Of a stretch of DNA of 64,000 nt, positions 20,453 through 28,331 are shown in pieces; within the stretch, counting starts at the first letter, position 1, and each line of letters opens with the position of its first letter. The position numbers were made by a program, and so were the translations under genes. This DNA is from an uncultured Pirellulaceae bacterium (GTDB taxonomy: Bacteria > Planctomycetota > Planctomycetia > Pirellulales > Pirellulaceae): NCBI GenBank assembly GCA_937928555.1, contig CALFWR010000035.1:1-64000 (forward strand), written 5' to 3'. Below the pieces are notes generated by a model. That model saw only the letters and a program-made list of their open reading frames with translations, did not search any database and was not told the DNA's origin.

Positions 20453-20525
20453 TCATCCCGGGTGGACTCGAACCACCGATCATCTGCTTGTAAGGCAGCC
20501 GCCTTCGCCGCTAGGCCACGGGACG
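20453..20525 (-). tRNA. tRNA-Val(TAC)
   Basis: CGTCCCG...CGGGATG; CTGCCTTACAAGCAG; GGTGGTTCGAGTCCACC. Confidence 0.85.
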
Positions 20526-20589
20526 ATTGAACACACGGCAATGCCATTGCATCCATTGTCGATGCCAACTCCTTCAACTTTCATGCGAG

Positions 20590-20660
20590 TACCTCACCAA
20601 GGAATCGAACCTTGTCCAACTGTTTCGAAGACAGCCATGCATCCAGCACACCCGCGAGGC
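20590..20660 (-). tRNA. tRNA-Arg(TCG)
   Basis: GCCTCGC...GTGAGGT; GCTGTCTTCGAAACAGT; CAAGGTTCGATTCCTTG. Confidence 0.82.
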
Positions 20661-20669
20661 AAATTGTGA

Positions 20670-20738
20670 TTCAGGGAGAGAGAGTCGAACTCTCGAGACT
20701 TGCTTCAAAGGCAAATCGCCATGCCACTGGATCCCTGA
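20670..20738 (-). tRNA. tRNA-Gln(TTG)
   Basis: TCAGGGA...TCCCTGA; TTGCCTTTGAAGCAA; GAGAGTTCGACTCTC; short D-arm. Confidence 0.8.
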
Positions 20739-20818
20739 GTGACCCATCGGAACAAACATTCCAGCAACTGCCGGAATTCGCAAACCAAACTGCGTCTGAT
20801 TTCAGTCAGTCAGTCAAA

Positions 20819-20894
20819 GCGACCCATACCGGATTTGAACCGGTGTCTTTGCCGTGACAGGGCAATATCAATTGCTGGCTGGACCAATGGGTCG
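20819..20894 (-). tRNA. tRNA-Asp(GTC)
   Basis: CGACCCA...TGGGTCG; TTGCCCTGTCACGGCAA; ACCGGTTCAAATCCGGT. Confidence 0.88.
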
Positions 20895-20901
20895 TAATCA
20901 G

Positions 20902-20972
20902 AGTGCCCTGCGAGAATCGAACTCGCCTGTCCAGGTTGGAAGCCTGGCACCTTACCGATCGGCCAAGAGCAC
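20902..20972 (-). tRNA. tRNA-Gly(TCC)
   Basis: GTGCTCT...AGGGCAC; CCAGGCTTCCAACCTGG; GCGAGTTCGATTCTCGC. Confidence 0.87.
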
Positions 20973-21029
20973 AAAAAGAAACTGACACGGAATTCTTCAC
21001 ACGTCCTGTGAAAAATCCAGTTTTCAACA

Positions 21030-21102
21030 GAGCACCCAGTGGGAGTCGAACCCACACTTCCGCCATGGCAAGGCAGTAGGCTACCGCTACATCATGGGCG
21101 CT
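21030..21102 (-). tRNA. tRNA-Gly(GCC)
   Basis: AGCGCCC...GGGTGCT; CTGCCTTGCCATGGCGG; GTGGGTTCGACTCCCAC. Confidence 0.87.
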
Positions 21103-21120
21103 AAATTTGTTCGTATTCAA

Positions 21121-21306
21121 CCCGGACTATTCACGACGACAGGCGTTGATTCTACGTCTGGCCGACCGGAGCAAGGGAAAAGCTGAATTTCAACGAGAAC
21201 TGCGAATCGTCCGGTAGATGAAAACCACAGCGATCGTTTCATCGCATCAGAGCCGCAACTCACTGTCGGAGCTGATTCCTAACGCCCACGCCTCGTCAAT
21301 AATCCG
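21121..21306 (-). mobile_element. MITE-like element copy C, inside the tRNA array
   Basis: CCCGGACTATTCACGACGACAGGCGTT...AACGCCCACGCCTCGTCAATAATCCG. Confidence 0.85.
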
Positions 21307-21366
21307 TATTCAATTGTCAAAGAACCGTTTGCACTTGCAGAAGTGCAGCTTGCCGTGGGCAAGCAG

Positions 21367-21438
21367 AGCATCGGGAGGGACTCGAACCCTCGTCGCCGGG
21401 TTACAAAGCCGGAATCCTGGCCGCTGGACGACCGATGC
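21367..21438 (-). tRNA. tRNA-Thr(TGT)
   Basis: GCATCGG...CCGATGC; CCGGCTTTGTAACCCGG; GAGGGTTCGAGTCCCTC. Confidence 0.8.
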
Positions 21439-21479
21439 AATTCAAATTGTCAGTTCGAAAACTTTCTACTTGTCTGTAG

Positions 21480-21552
21480 TGGGCTCGGAGGGATTCGAAC
21501 CCTCTCCGATCTGGTTAAGAGCCAGACATGCTGCCAATAACACCTCAAGCCC
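21480..21552 (-). tRNA. tRNA-Lys(CTT)
   Basis: GGGCTTG...CGAGCCCA; TCTGGCTCTTAACCAGA; GAGGGTTCGAATCCCTC. Confidence 0.87.
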
Positions 21553-21600
21553 AGATTCAGTTTTCAGTTTTCAGTTTTCAGTTTTGGGCCGGGCTCAACT

Positions 21601-21648
21601 GCCCCTCCCCGGCGGTGAACCGCCGACCCTCCCAAGGGAGAGGGTGTT
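21601..21648. repeat. REP-like G/C-rich palindromic repeat (second copy near 46184-46234, inverted)
   Basis: GCCCCTCCCCGGCGGTGAACCGCCGACCCTCCCAAGGGAGAGGGTG. Confidence 0.6.
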
Positions 21649-21655
21649 CTTTAAG

Positions 21656-21728
21656 TCGCGTGCGTGGGGATCGAACCCACAGCCTCAGGCTCCCAAAGCC
21701 CACGTGCTCCCAATTGCACCTCCACGCG
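21656..21728 (-). tRNA. tRNA-Pro(TGG)
   Basis: CGCGTGG...GCACGCGA; TGGGCTTTGGGAGCCTG; GTGGGTTCGATCCCCAC. Confidence 0.83.
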
Positions 21729-21771
21729 AGATGTTGTTTCAGTTGTTCCGCATAATGTTGGTTCGAGTGAG

Positions 21772-21843
21772 TGATCCGGGAGGTGCTTGAACCCTCGTCT
21801 TCCCGGCTTCAACGGGACGCTCTACCGTCTGAGCTACCGAATC
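21772..21843 (-). tRNA. tRNA-Phe(GAA)
   Basis: GATTCGG...CCGGATC; TCCCGTTGAAGCCGGGA; atypical T-arm GAGGGTTCAAGCACCTC. Confidence 0.8.
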
Positions 21844-21893
21844 GTTTTGTCTGTTTGGCTATTTTTAATTGTGTTTGGCGTTGGAAAAGTCCA

Positions 21894-21930
21894 CAAAAAA
21901 AGCCCGGCTCGCACTGCTACCGGGCTTTGA
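21894..21930 (-). terminator. Rho-independent terminator (minus strand)
   Basis: Minus: CAAAGCCCGGtagcagtgcgagCCGGGCTTTTTTT. Confidence 0.75.
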
Positions 21931-21952
21931 CTTCAAAATCATTCACCGGCAA

Positions 21953-22054
21953 TCAAAAGCGCATCCCTTCCGCAAACGTGGCTTTCACGCGTTCGATCGG
22001 GAGGCCCACGATCAGTGCGATGGCATATTGAGAACTGGTGATGAAAGCGAACAT
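21953..22054 (-). CDS. Candidate 33-aa small protein MFAFITSSQYAIALIVGLPIERVKATFAEGMRF
   Basis: AGGAG 11 nt upstream of ATG; terminator directly downstream; below ORF-track length cutoff. Confidence 0.4.
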   Translation of the reverse strand: MFAFITSSQYAIALIVGLPIERVKATFAEGMRF

Positions 22055-22222
22055 TGAAGTCAAAGCTCCTGTTTTGTTTTGGCCACTGTGGCCCGCCAAC
22101 GTTTAACGAATGCCGTTGGCTTGTGCAGTAATTGACGCCGATCGCCATGGATGGTTCACGGCAACAGGAAAAAAAATTAGAATTCCGTTTCCACTGAAGC
22201 TTCTCCCGTGCAGATACGGAAA

Positions 22223-23929
22223 ATGGACGAACAATCAACCGCTACCATCGACGAAACACCGAAACGGTCACGGCTTGTGGTTCCGTGGATCATCCTGGTC
22301 ATCGGACTGTTGGCTGTCGTATTACTTCGCGTATTCGATGACTACCTTGGTGACGCAATTGAGCTCGACCCCGGCGTGACGAACCTCGCGACCCTCGCCC
22401 TTCCCTGCTTGGCCGTCGTCTGTGCGAGTCTCTGGTATTTGGTGCGGCGGTTTGGCGTTTCGAAACTTGGGACCGCATTCGCAATACTGTGCATCGCGGC
22501 CCCGGTTGGCTTTTTTGCACTTTACCAACCGGCATTCGGGGGCAACGCGGATGTCGTTGGGTTCAAAGCCAGATACTGGGGCGCGGCAAAGAAAGTCGTT
22601 CAGCGGCAGGCCGAACAGAAGCAGTCGCGGCTTTCGCAAACAACGCCCTTTGATTTTCCGCAATTTCTGGGCAAAGATCGTGATGGCAAAGTCACCGGCG
22701 TGGAATTGCTTCCCTGGAAAGAGGGTCAGCCCGAATTGCTGTGGAAGCAAGCGGTCGGCGATGCTTGGTCAGGGTTTGCCATCGTCAATGGATTCGTCAT
22801 CACCCAAGAACAACGCGATGAACTTGAATGCGTCGTTTGCTACGAAGCCCAAACCGGGAACACCGTTTGGAGCCACGCTGCCAGCCGAAGGCATGAGGAT
22901 TTCATGTCGTTTGGGCGTGTCGGACCGCGTGCGACACCGACAATCCATGAAGGCCGAGTTTACGCGATGGGCGGTACTGGCATTCTCGAATGTCTGGACG
23001 GAGAAACGGGCGATCCAGTTTGGGAGTTCGATGTTCCCGCTGCGGTCGGGATTGATCAGACGCAAAAGACCAACAGCCGCGGACAGGTTTTCCAGCAGGA
23101 GACTTCGACGCTTACCTGGGGACGCTCCAATTCACCGCTGATTGTTGGCTCATGGGTTGTTGTCGCTGCTGGTGGAATATTCGACCCGGCTGGCAAACCG
23201 GTTGATCCAAACGCGGCGACGCTGATCGCGATCGATAAAGGCACAGGGAAAGAGGTCTGGCGCGGCGGGCAGCGGATGGTTTCCTACGGTTCGCCCAGTC
23301 TGGCGACGGTCGCCGGGCGAGAACAGATTTTGCTTGTCGGTGAAGACCACGCCGTCGGTCACGACGCCGCAACCGGCCAGGAGCTTTGGTCGTTTGAGTT
23401 CGAAGGCAACAGCGACTCCAACGCCAGTTGTTCGCAAGTCACGGTCGTCAACGACCATCTGGTTTTGTTGTCCAAGGGCTACAACATTGGAGCGAAGCTG
23501 CTGCGTTTGGAGGACAAGGACGGAGAGCTGACTGTCGAATCGGTCAAAACGGACCCGCGTGTGTTGAAAACAAAGTTCTCCAATCCGGTGGTCCATGATG
23601 GACATGCCTACGCGATCACCGATCGCTTTTTGGAGTGCATCGAGATCGATGGCCTCAACCGCAAGTGGCGACAAAGAGGGTTTGGGACCGGGCAACTATT
23701 GATGGTCGGCGACCATTTGCTTGTCCACGCCGAAGACGGAAAACTTGTTCTTGTTGCGGCAGATCCGGCAAGCTACCAAGAGCGAGGCCGTGTGGAGACC
23801 GTCAGCGGAACCTGCTGGAACACGATTGGGTTTTACAAAGACCTCGCGTTTGTTCGCTCCGACAAGGAGATGGCGTGCTTTCGGCTGCCGATTGGCATCG
23901 ACGAAGGAGCTGACGCGGCCCGGCAATAA
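22223..23929 (+). CDS. PQQ-binding-like beta-propeller protein
   Basis: Single N-terminal TM region then repeated GxxxW blades; DFPQFLGKDRDGKVTG. Confidence 0.88.
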   Translation: MDEQSTATIDETPKRSRLVVPWIILVIGLLAVVLLRVFDDYLGDAIELDPGVTNLATLALPCLAVVCASLWYLVRRFGVSKLGTAFAILCIAAPVGFFALYQPAFGGNADVVGFKARYWGAAKKVVQRQAEQKQSRLSQTTPFDFPQFLGKDRDGKVTGVELLPWKEGQPELLWKQAVGDAWSGFAIVNGFVITQEQRDELECVVCYEAQTGNTVWSHAASRRHEDFMSFGRVGPRATPTIHEGRVYAMGGTGILECLDGETGDPVWEFDVPAAVGIDQTQKTNSRGQVFQQETSTLTWGRSNSPLIVGSWVVVAAGGIFDPAGKPVDPNAATLIAIDKGTGKEVWRGGQRMVSYGSPSLATVAGREQILLVGEDHAVGHDAATGQELWSFEFEGNSDSNASCSQVTVVNDHLVLLSKGYNIGAKLLRLEDKDGELTVESVKTDPRVLKTKFSNPVVHDGHAYAITDRFLECIEIDGLNRKWRQRGFGTGQLLMVGDHLLVHAEDGKLVLVAADPASYQERGRVETVSGTCWNTIGFYKDLAFVRSDKEMACFRLPIGIDEGADAARQ

Positions 23930-23930
23930 C

Positions 23931-24115
23931 CCCGGATTATTCACGAGGCGTGGGCGTCAGAATCAGTTGAGACAGTGATCCGCGACTCTGATGCGATCAA
24001 ACGATTGCTGTGGTTTTCATCTTCCGAATGACTCAATTTTCTTGTTAAAGTTCAGCTTTTCCCTTGCTCCTGTTGGCCAGACGTAGAGTCAACGCCCGTC
24101 GTCGTGAATAATCCG
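23931..24115 (+). mobile_element. MITE-like element copy D
   Basis: CCCGGATTATTCACGAGGCGTGGGCGT...AACGCCCGTCGTCGTGAATAATCCG. Confidence 0.85.
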
Positions 24116-24269
24116 CGATAACATTCGAGTTCATCTCTTTCAAAGGTGGCTCGAACCGGAAACAAGTCGCCTGACGATCTGATTTCGTATGGACATCGCT
24201 ACATGCAGGCGGAAGATTCGCAAGCGATGGTTCTGAAACATTCGGTGGTTTGCATCATTCCCAAAAAAG

Positions 24270-24303
24270 AAAAACACCTCGCGACATGGGGCGCGAGGTG
24301 TTC
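24270..24303. terminator. Terminator hairpin
   Basis: AACACCTCGCGacatggggCGCGAGGTGTT. Confidence 0.65.
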
Positions 24304-24338
24304 AAGTCTGTCAATGCACTGATAAATGCGGACTAGAT

Positions 24339-25322
24339 TTAGCTTCGTCGTCTTCTCACGAACATGCCGATGACAGCAAGTCCAACCATGGCTGCCGATG
24401 ATGGCTCGGGAACTGCAGCAACGGTTCGGAAAAATCTTGGATTCGAAGATGATTTTGGAAAGAAGGGCCGGTTTGAACTGGCTGTTGGAAACACAATGTC
24501 GGTCTCGTTGAATCCTTGAACCACCAAACCGAGATCCGCAAAGCTACCCCAAGTCGCTTCTGAAACGAAAACGGGGCGATTGGTTGCATTTCCAATCAGG
24601 ATTTCTGAGCGATTGCCATTACGAGGATTGAAAAACCAGTTGTCATTCTCCCAGTGTGCCAAAGCTGTTCCCGGGCCACCCGCGTTTTCAGTCGGAACGA
24701 AGTTCGCACGAAAGTGCCCTGACTGTCGGCGAAAACCTAACAGGCCGTACTTGCCCACGTACTGCAGGGTGCCATTTCGAGCACTTAGCAGGCCCTCGCG
24801 AATTTGAGCCGGGTTTCCGTCCACGACGCCATTGCCTTGCCATGCCCCGCCAAACCCGATGGCGTGCCCCAGTTCGTGCAACACTGTGTCATTGAACTGA
24901 GTACCGGGCGTTGAAAATGCGGGATTGAAAACGAGGGAAGCTGCAGTCGGAATCGTCCACTGCTGGGTAGCAGTTGGAAAACGTCGGTCTCCAATATTTT
25001 CGGAGTGAAAGGCGCTGGCCGTAATTGTGGCGCCACCAAGAACACCCGGCCCCAAACCCTGCGGCAGGCTCGCATTAACAACCAGTCCGGGGTTATTGAC
25101 CGGAAGCTGAGCCAGCAATTCGGCTGGAAGCGATCGGGAGTAGCCAATCAAACGCGACTCCCAGAACCTTTCAGCTCTTCGGAATGCGCCCCTCAATGCA
25201 GGAGGCACACTCGCATCGAAATTGATTTGAATGTCATATTGAGCCGCCGCCTGATCAGGAGTGACCGTAGGGAGCAACAAGGCGGTAAAAGCAATGGTGA
25301 AAGCAAGTAGTAGTCTTGGCAT
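24339..25322 (-). CDS. PEP-CTERM-sorted leishmanolysin-like metalloprotease
   Basis: HELGHAIGFGG; C-terminal VPEPSSAAMVGLAVIGMFVRRRRS. Confidence 0.82.
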   Translation of the reverse strand: MPRLLLAFTIAFTALLLPTVTPDQAAAQYDIQINFDASVPPALRGAFRRAERFWESRLIGYSRSLPAELLAQLPVNNPGLVVNASLPQGLGPGVLGGATITASAFHSENIGDRRFPTATQQWTIPTAASLVFNPAFSTPGTQFNDTVLHELGHAIGFGGAWQGNGVVDGNPAQIREGLLSARNGTLQYVGKYGLLGFRRQSGHFRANFVPTENAGGPGTALAHWENDNWFFNPRNGNRSEILIGNATNRPVFVSEATWGSFADLGLVVQGFNETDIVFPTASSNRPFFPKSSSNPRFFRTVAAVPEPSSAAMVGLAVIGMFVRRRRS

Positions 25323-25625
25323 TAAAATACCCGTGTTTCCAGATTTGCGACAGTTGACAGCGTCGAATTTTAGTCGCATCGGCTCAAAAAGGCAGTCCTG
25401 TCGAACGAGAATTTTTCATGGGTAACAATCCTCAATTTCGTCAACCCCACTTCCCAGACCGCCAAAGCCACCCATTCTAAGCCCCGATTAAAGGAAAAAT
25501 CGACAGCTCCGGTAAAATCTTGTTTTCTTGCTCAACCCGTACAACCCAACACCCGATAAGTCAACTGAACGAAAAACTCGGGAGTGATCCGGAGTTGGAC
25601 CGCTGCTATCGCAGGAAGAAAGCAA

Positions 25626-26690
25626 ATGGCCTTAAAACACCTATTTACAGTCGGCTCAGTATTCACCGCTCTGCTGATCACAAGCTTCAGCACGACCGAA
25701 GCCCAGATTCACTTACCGGGACCACGGTTCGAACATCGTGACCTTGAGGGGCCTGATGAAACAGGCCCGTTAGTGACCCCGGGAGTGTTTGATTACGACG
25801 CCCAGTTGTTCGCACCGGTCGAGTTCACCAACTCGGACCAGTTGGAGTCGCGAAGTGGCTTCTACGCGTCGTACGACCGGACTTACCTGAGTGTGTCGAA
25901 ATCGCCTCGAATCGACACCAACACAAACTTTATCGATACCGGCAGCCACTTTATCTGGGGTAGCCGCTACGAAGTCGGATGGTTCACCGAAGACGAATCG
26001 GGCTGGGCGATCAACTACCAGCAGAGCGAAGGCAACGCGTTTGCAAACGGCCAGAACGAGCTTGTCCCCAACCCAACGCTCATTACCAACGCATTTTCTT
26101 CAGTCGAACTCAATCGTGTTTTCCGCCAGACGATCAGCAACGGTGGCACACTCGAACCGTACATTGGCTTGCGATACATTGGCGTCACAGACGACACCAT
26201 CGAGGACACCAGTCAGGACTTCGTGGTCGGAATTCTTCCTGCTGACAACCGCTTCATTCAAAAGGCATCCAACAGTGCCATTGGACTTCACGCCGGTGGA
26301 AGATTCGTGCGTCGCACCGGGCGATGGCGTTACAACACTGACGTTGCAATGGCGGCACTTTACAACCAGCAAAAGTACTTTGCCAGCGACATCCTTCAAG
26401 AAATCAACGGCACCAACATCGTCACCAGCGTGTCTGAATCATCTGTCGAAGACCAGTCATTCGTTCCGGCAATCGATCTACAGTTTGACATCACCTTCAA
26501 CGTGACTCGTGACATCTCACTCAAAACGGGTGTACAGACGATTTACTTGTGGAACGGAATTAACCGGGCCAACACGTTGACCACAGGGTTGAACCCGAAC
26601 TCGATCATCACTGGCTTTGGAGCGGACTCGACCAACGACAACCGCTACCTCGCAGCGGGCTTTATCTTCGGGTTCGAGTGGCGACGTTAA
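25626..26690 (+). CDS. Outer-membrane beta-barrel-like protein (BBP7-like)
   Basis: Signal peptide; alternating amphipathic segments; terminates ...AAGFIFGFEWRR. Confidence 0.65.
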   Translation: MALKHLFTVGSVFTALLITSFSTTEAQIHLPGPRFEHRDLEGPDETGPLVTPGVFDYDAQLFAPVEFTNSDQLESRSGFYASYDRTYLSVSKSPRIDTNTNFIDTGSHFIWGSRYEVGWFTEDESGWAINYQQSEGNAFANGQNELVPNPTLITNAFSSVELNRVFRQTISNGGTLEPYIGLRYIGVTDDTIEDTSQDFVVGILPADNRFIQKASNSAIGLHAGGRFVRRTGRWRYNTDVAMAALYNQQKYFASDILQEINGTNIVTSVSESSVEDQSFVPAIDLQFDITFNVTRDISLKTGVQTIYLWNGINRANTLTTGLNPNSIITGFGADSTNDNRYLAAGFIFGFEWRR

Positions 26691-26713
26691 GTCGATAGCC
26701 TGACGTAGAACTC

Positions 26714-26745
26714 CAAAAGGCAGCCCATCGGGTTGCCTTTTTTTG
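26714..26745 (+). terminator. Rho-independent terminator
   Basis: AAAAGGCAGCCcatcGGGTTGCCTTTTTTT. Confidence 0.8.
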
Positions 26746-26861
26746 TTGGCGAGTCCGGGTTGGCGGTTCTTTCCCAGAATTTTATGGGCATCCGGAAAAC
26801 CGTAGTGGGATTCCCCAGAATTCGGATGGGATACAAAGGAAATTTCGGCAAACCCTATAAA

Positions 26862-27048
26862 CCCGGATTGTTCATGACGACGGGCGTTGATTCTACCTCT
26901 GGCCAACAGAAGCAAGGGGAAAGCTGAAATTCAACAAGAAATTTGAGCCATCCGGTAGATGAAAACCACAGCGATCGTTTCATCGCATCAGAGTCGCGGA
27001 CCACTGTCTCAACTGATTCTGCCGCCCACGCCTCGTGAATAATCCGGG
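26862..27048 (-). mobile_element. MITE-like element copy E
   Basis: CCCGGATTGTTCATGACGACGGGCGTT...CGCCCACGCCTCGTGAATAATCCGGG. Confidence 0.85.
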
Positions 27049-27054
27049 ATAAAA

Positions 27055-27241
27055 CCCGGATTGTTCATGACGACGGGCGTTGATTCTACCTCTGGCCAAC
27101 AGAAGCAAGGGAAAAGCTGAAATTCAACAAGAAATGTAAATCATCCGGTAGATGAAAACCGCAGCGATCGTTTCATCGCATCAGAGTCGCGGACCACTGT
27201 CTCAACTGATTCTAACGCCCACGCCTCGTGAATAATCCGGG
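27055..27241 (-). mobile_element. MITE-like element copy F, in tandem with copy E
   Basis: Near-identical to copy E, 6 bp apart. Confidence 0.85.
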
Positions 27242-27341
27242 ATAAATTCATTGCCGGTGGCAATGGTTTACGCGATGTTCGCCCATCACTAACCCGGATG
27301 GACCTTTCATGCTCCGGATTACCGCTGCTGCTTTTTGTGTA

Positions 27342-27932
27342 CTACCCGTCGAGTCGTTCAGGACCTTGTTGTTGGCCCTTTTGTTTCAGGCGTTTGGCTT
27401 TGTTCTTCTTTGACCCGACGGGCAGGTACCAGAGGTAAAGGCCGGACACAAGCAGCACGACAAGCCCCGCGCCATTGGCAGAAAACACGAATAGCTTGAC
27501 ATAGTCCGAGAAGAATGACCCGTCGTGAAGCGATTCGATCAGGTCACTGCGTCGATAGGCCGAGGAAAGCACCTGCCCAGTGGCCGCATCAATTTGAATT
27601 TCCCATCTGTCCTTGCTGCGAACTTTGATGACCCCTTTGGAAGGGCGTACGTCGAGTCTATCGATGTCTTCCCAATTGTCGATCGTAGAATTCGGATCAG
27701 TTTTGGCGATTTCGAGCAATTGATGCCAGGAAAGCTCCGGGGTTGAACTGGATCCTCTCAAGGTCGGCGGCTGGATCCATGCGGCTTGCTTTTTGAATTG
27801 CAGTAAAAGCCCGGTCGAAAGCACGATTACTGAAGGAATAGCGACGAAAACCCCAATCCAGCGATGGATTCGTCTGGTGGCTCGCTTCAACGGATTCTCC
27901 TGCTCTGCGGTTTTGGGATCAGCAAAATTCAA
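27342..27932 (-). CDS. PepSY-domain membrane protein
   Basis: RRIHRWIGVFVAIPSVIVLSTGLLLQFKK; IQIDAATGQVLSS; ESLHDGSFF. Confidence 0.85.
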   Translation of the reverse strand: MNFADPKTAEQENPLKRATRRIHRWIGVFVAIPSVIVLSTGLLLQFKKQAAWIQPPTLRGSSSTPELSWHQLLEIAKTDPNSTIDNWEDIDRLDVRPSKGVIKVRSKDRWEIQIDAATGQVLSSAYRRSDLIESLHDGSFFSDYVKLFVFSANGAGLVVLLVSGLYLWYLPVGSKKNKAKRLKQKGQQQGPERLDG

Positions 27933-28156
27933 GGTCGAAAATTGGCCGAAACGCGGCTTTAATCAAACTTGAATTCTCTGTTTGGGGAGGACACAAGAAC
28001 TTGCCCGCACTATTTCAGCCGTTTTGAAGAAATTCGGGTCAAACAAGTGGCAATGGGGCATGGTCGGGTTAATTTATAGCCGTTTTAGATGACTTTTGCG
28101 CCTGCGGAAGAGTTGTTGATTACAGGATACCCGTAATTCAGGTAGGCACTGGCAGA

Positions 28157-28184
28157 TTGACAGTGTTTGCCGGCTAGATAGAAT
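28157..28184 (+). promoter_or_regulatory. Sigma-70-like promoter for YTV-repeat gene
   Basis: TTGACA-N16-TAGAAT; followed by leader and GAGGAGG Shine-Dalgarno. Confidence 0.55.
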
Positions 28185-28331
28185 CTCGGGTCAATCGCCC
28201 TCTTTGCCGTGAAAGCGGTGAAGACTGGACATCCCTGCGGGTGTCCAACGCCTTTGTTTTTAGATCTGTGATGTCACACCGTGTTGATATCGATTGAACC
28301 TGTTCCGAGTCTCGTTCGAGGAGGACCTTTA

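Noticed and set aside
20142-21790. Multiple short ORFs across the tRNA array
   Set aside because: They overlap clear cloverleaf genes; phrases such as GFEPSSPL and GFEPNLF are translated antisense T-arms (GGGATTCGAACCC).
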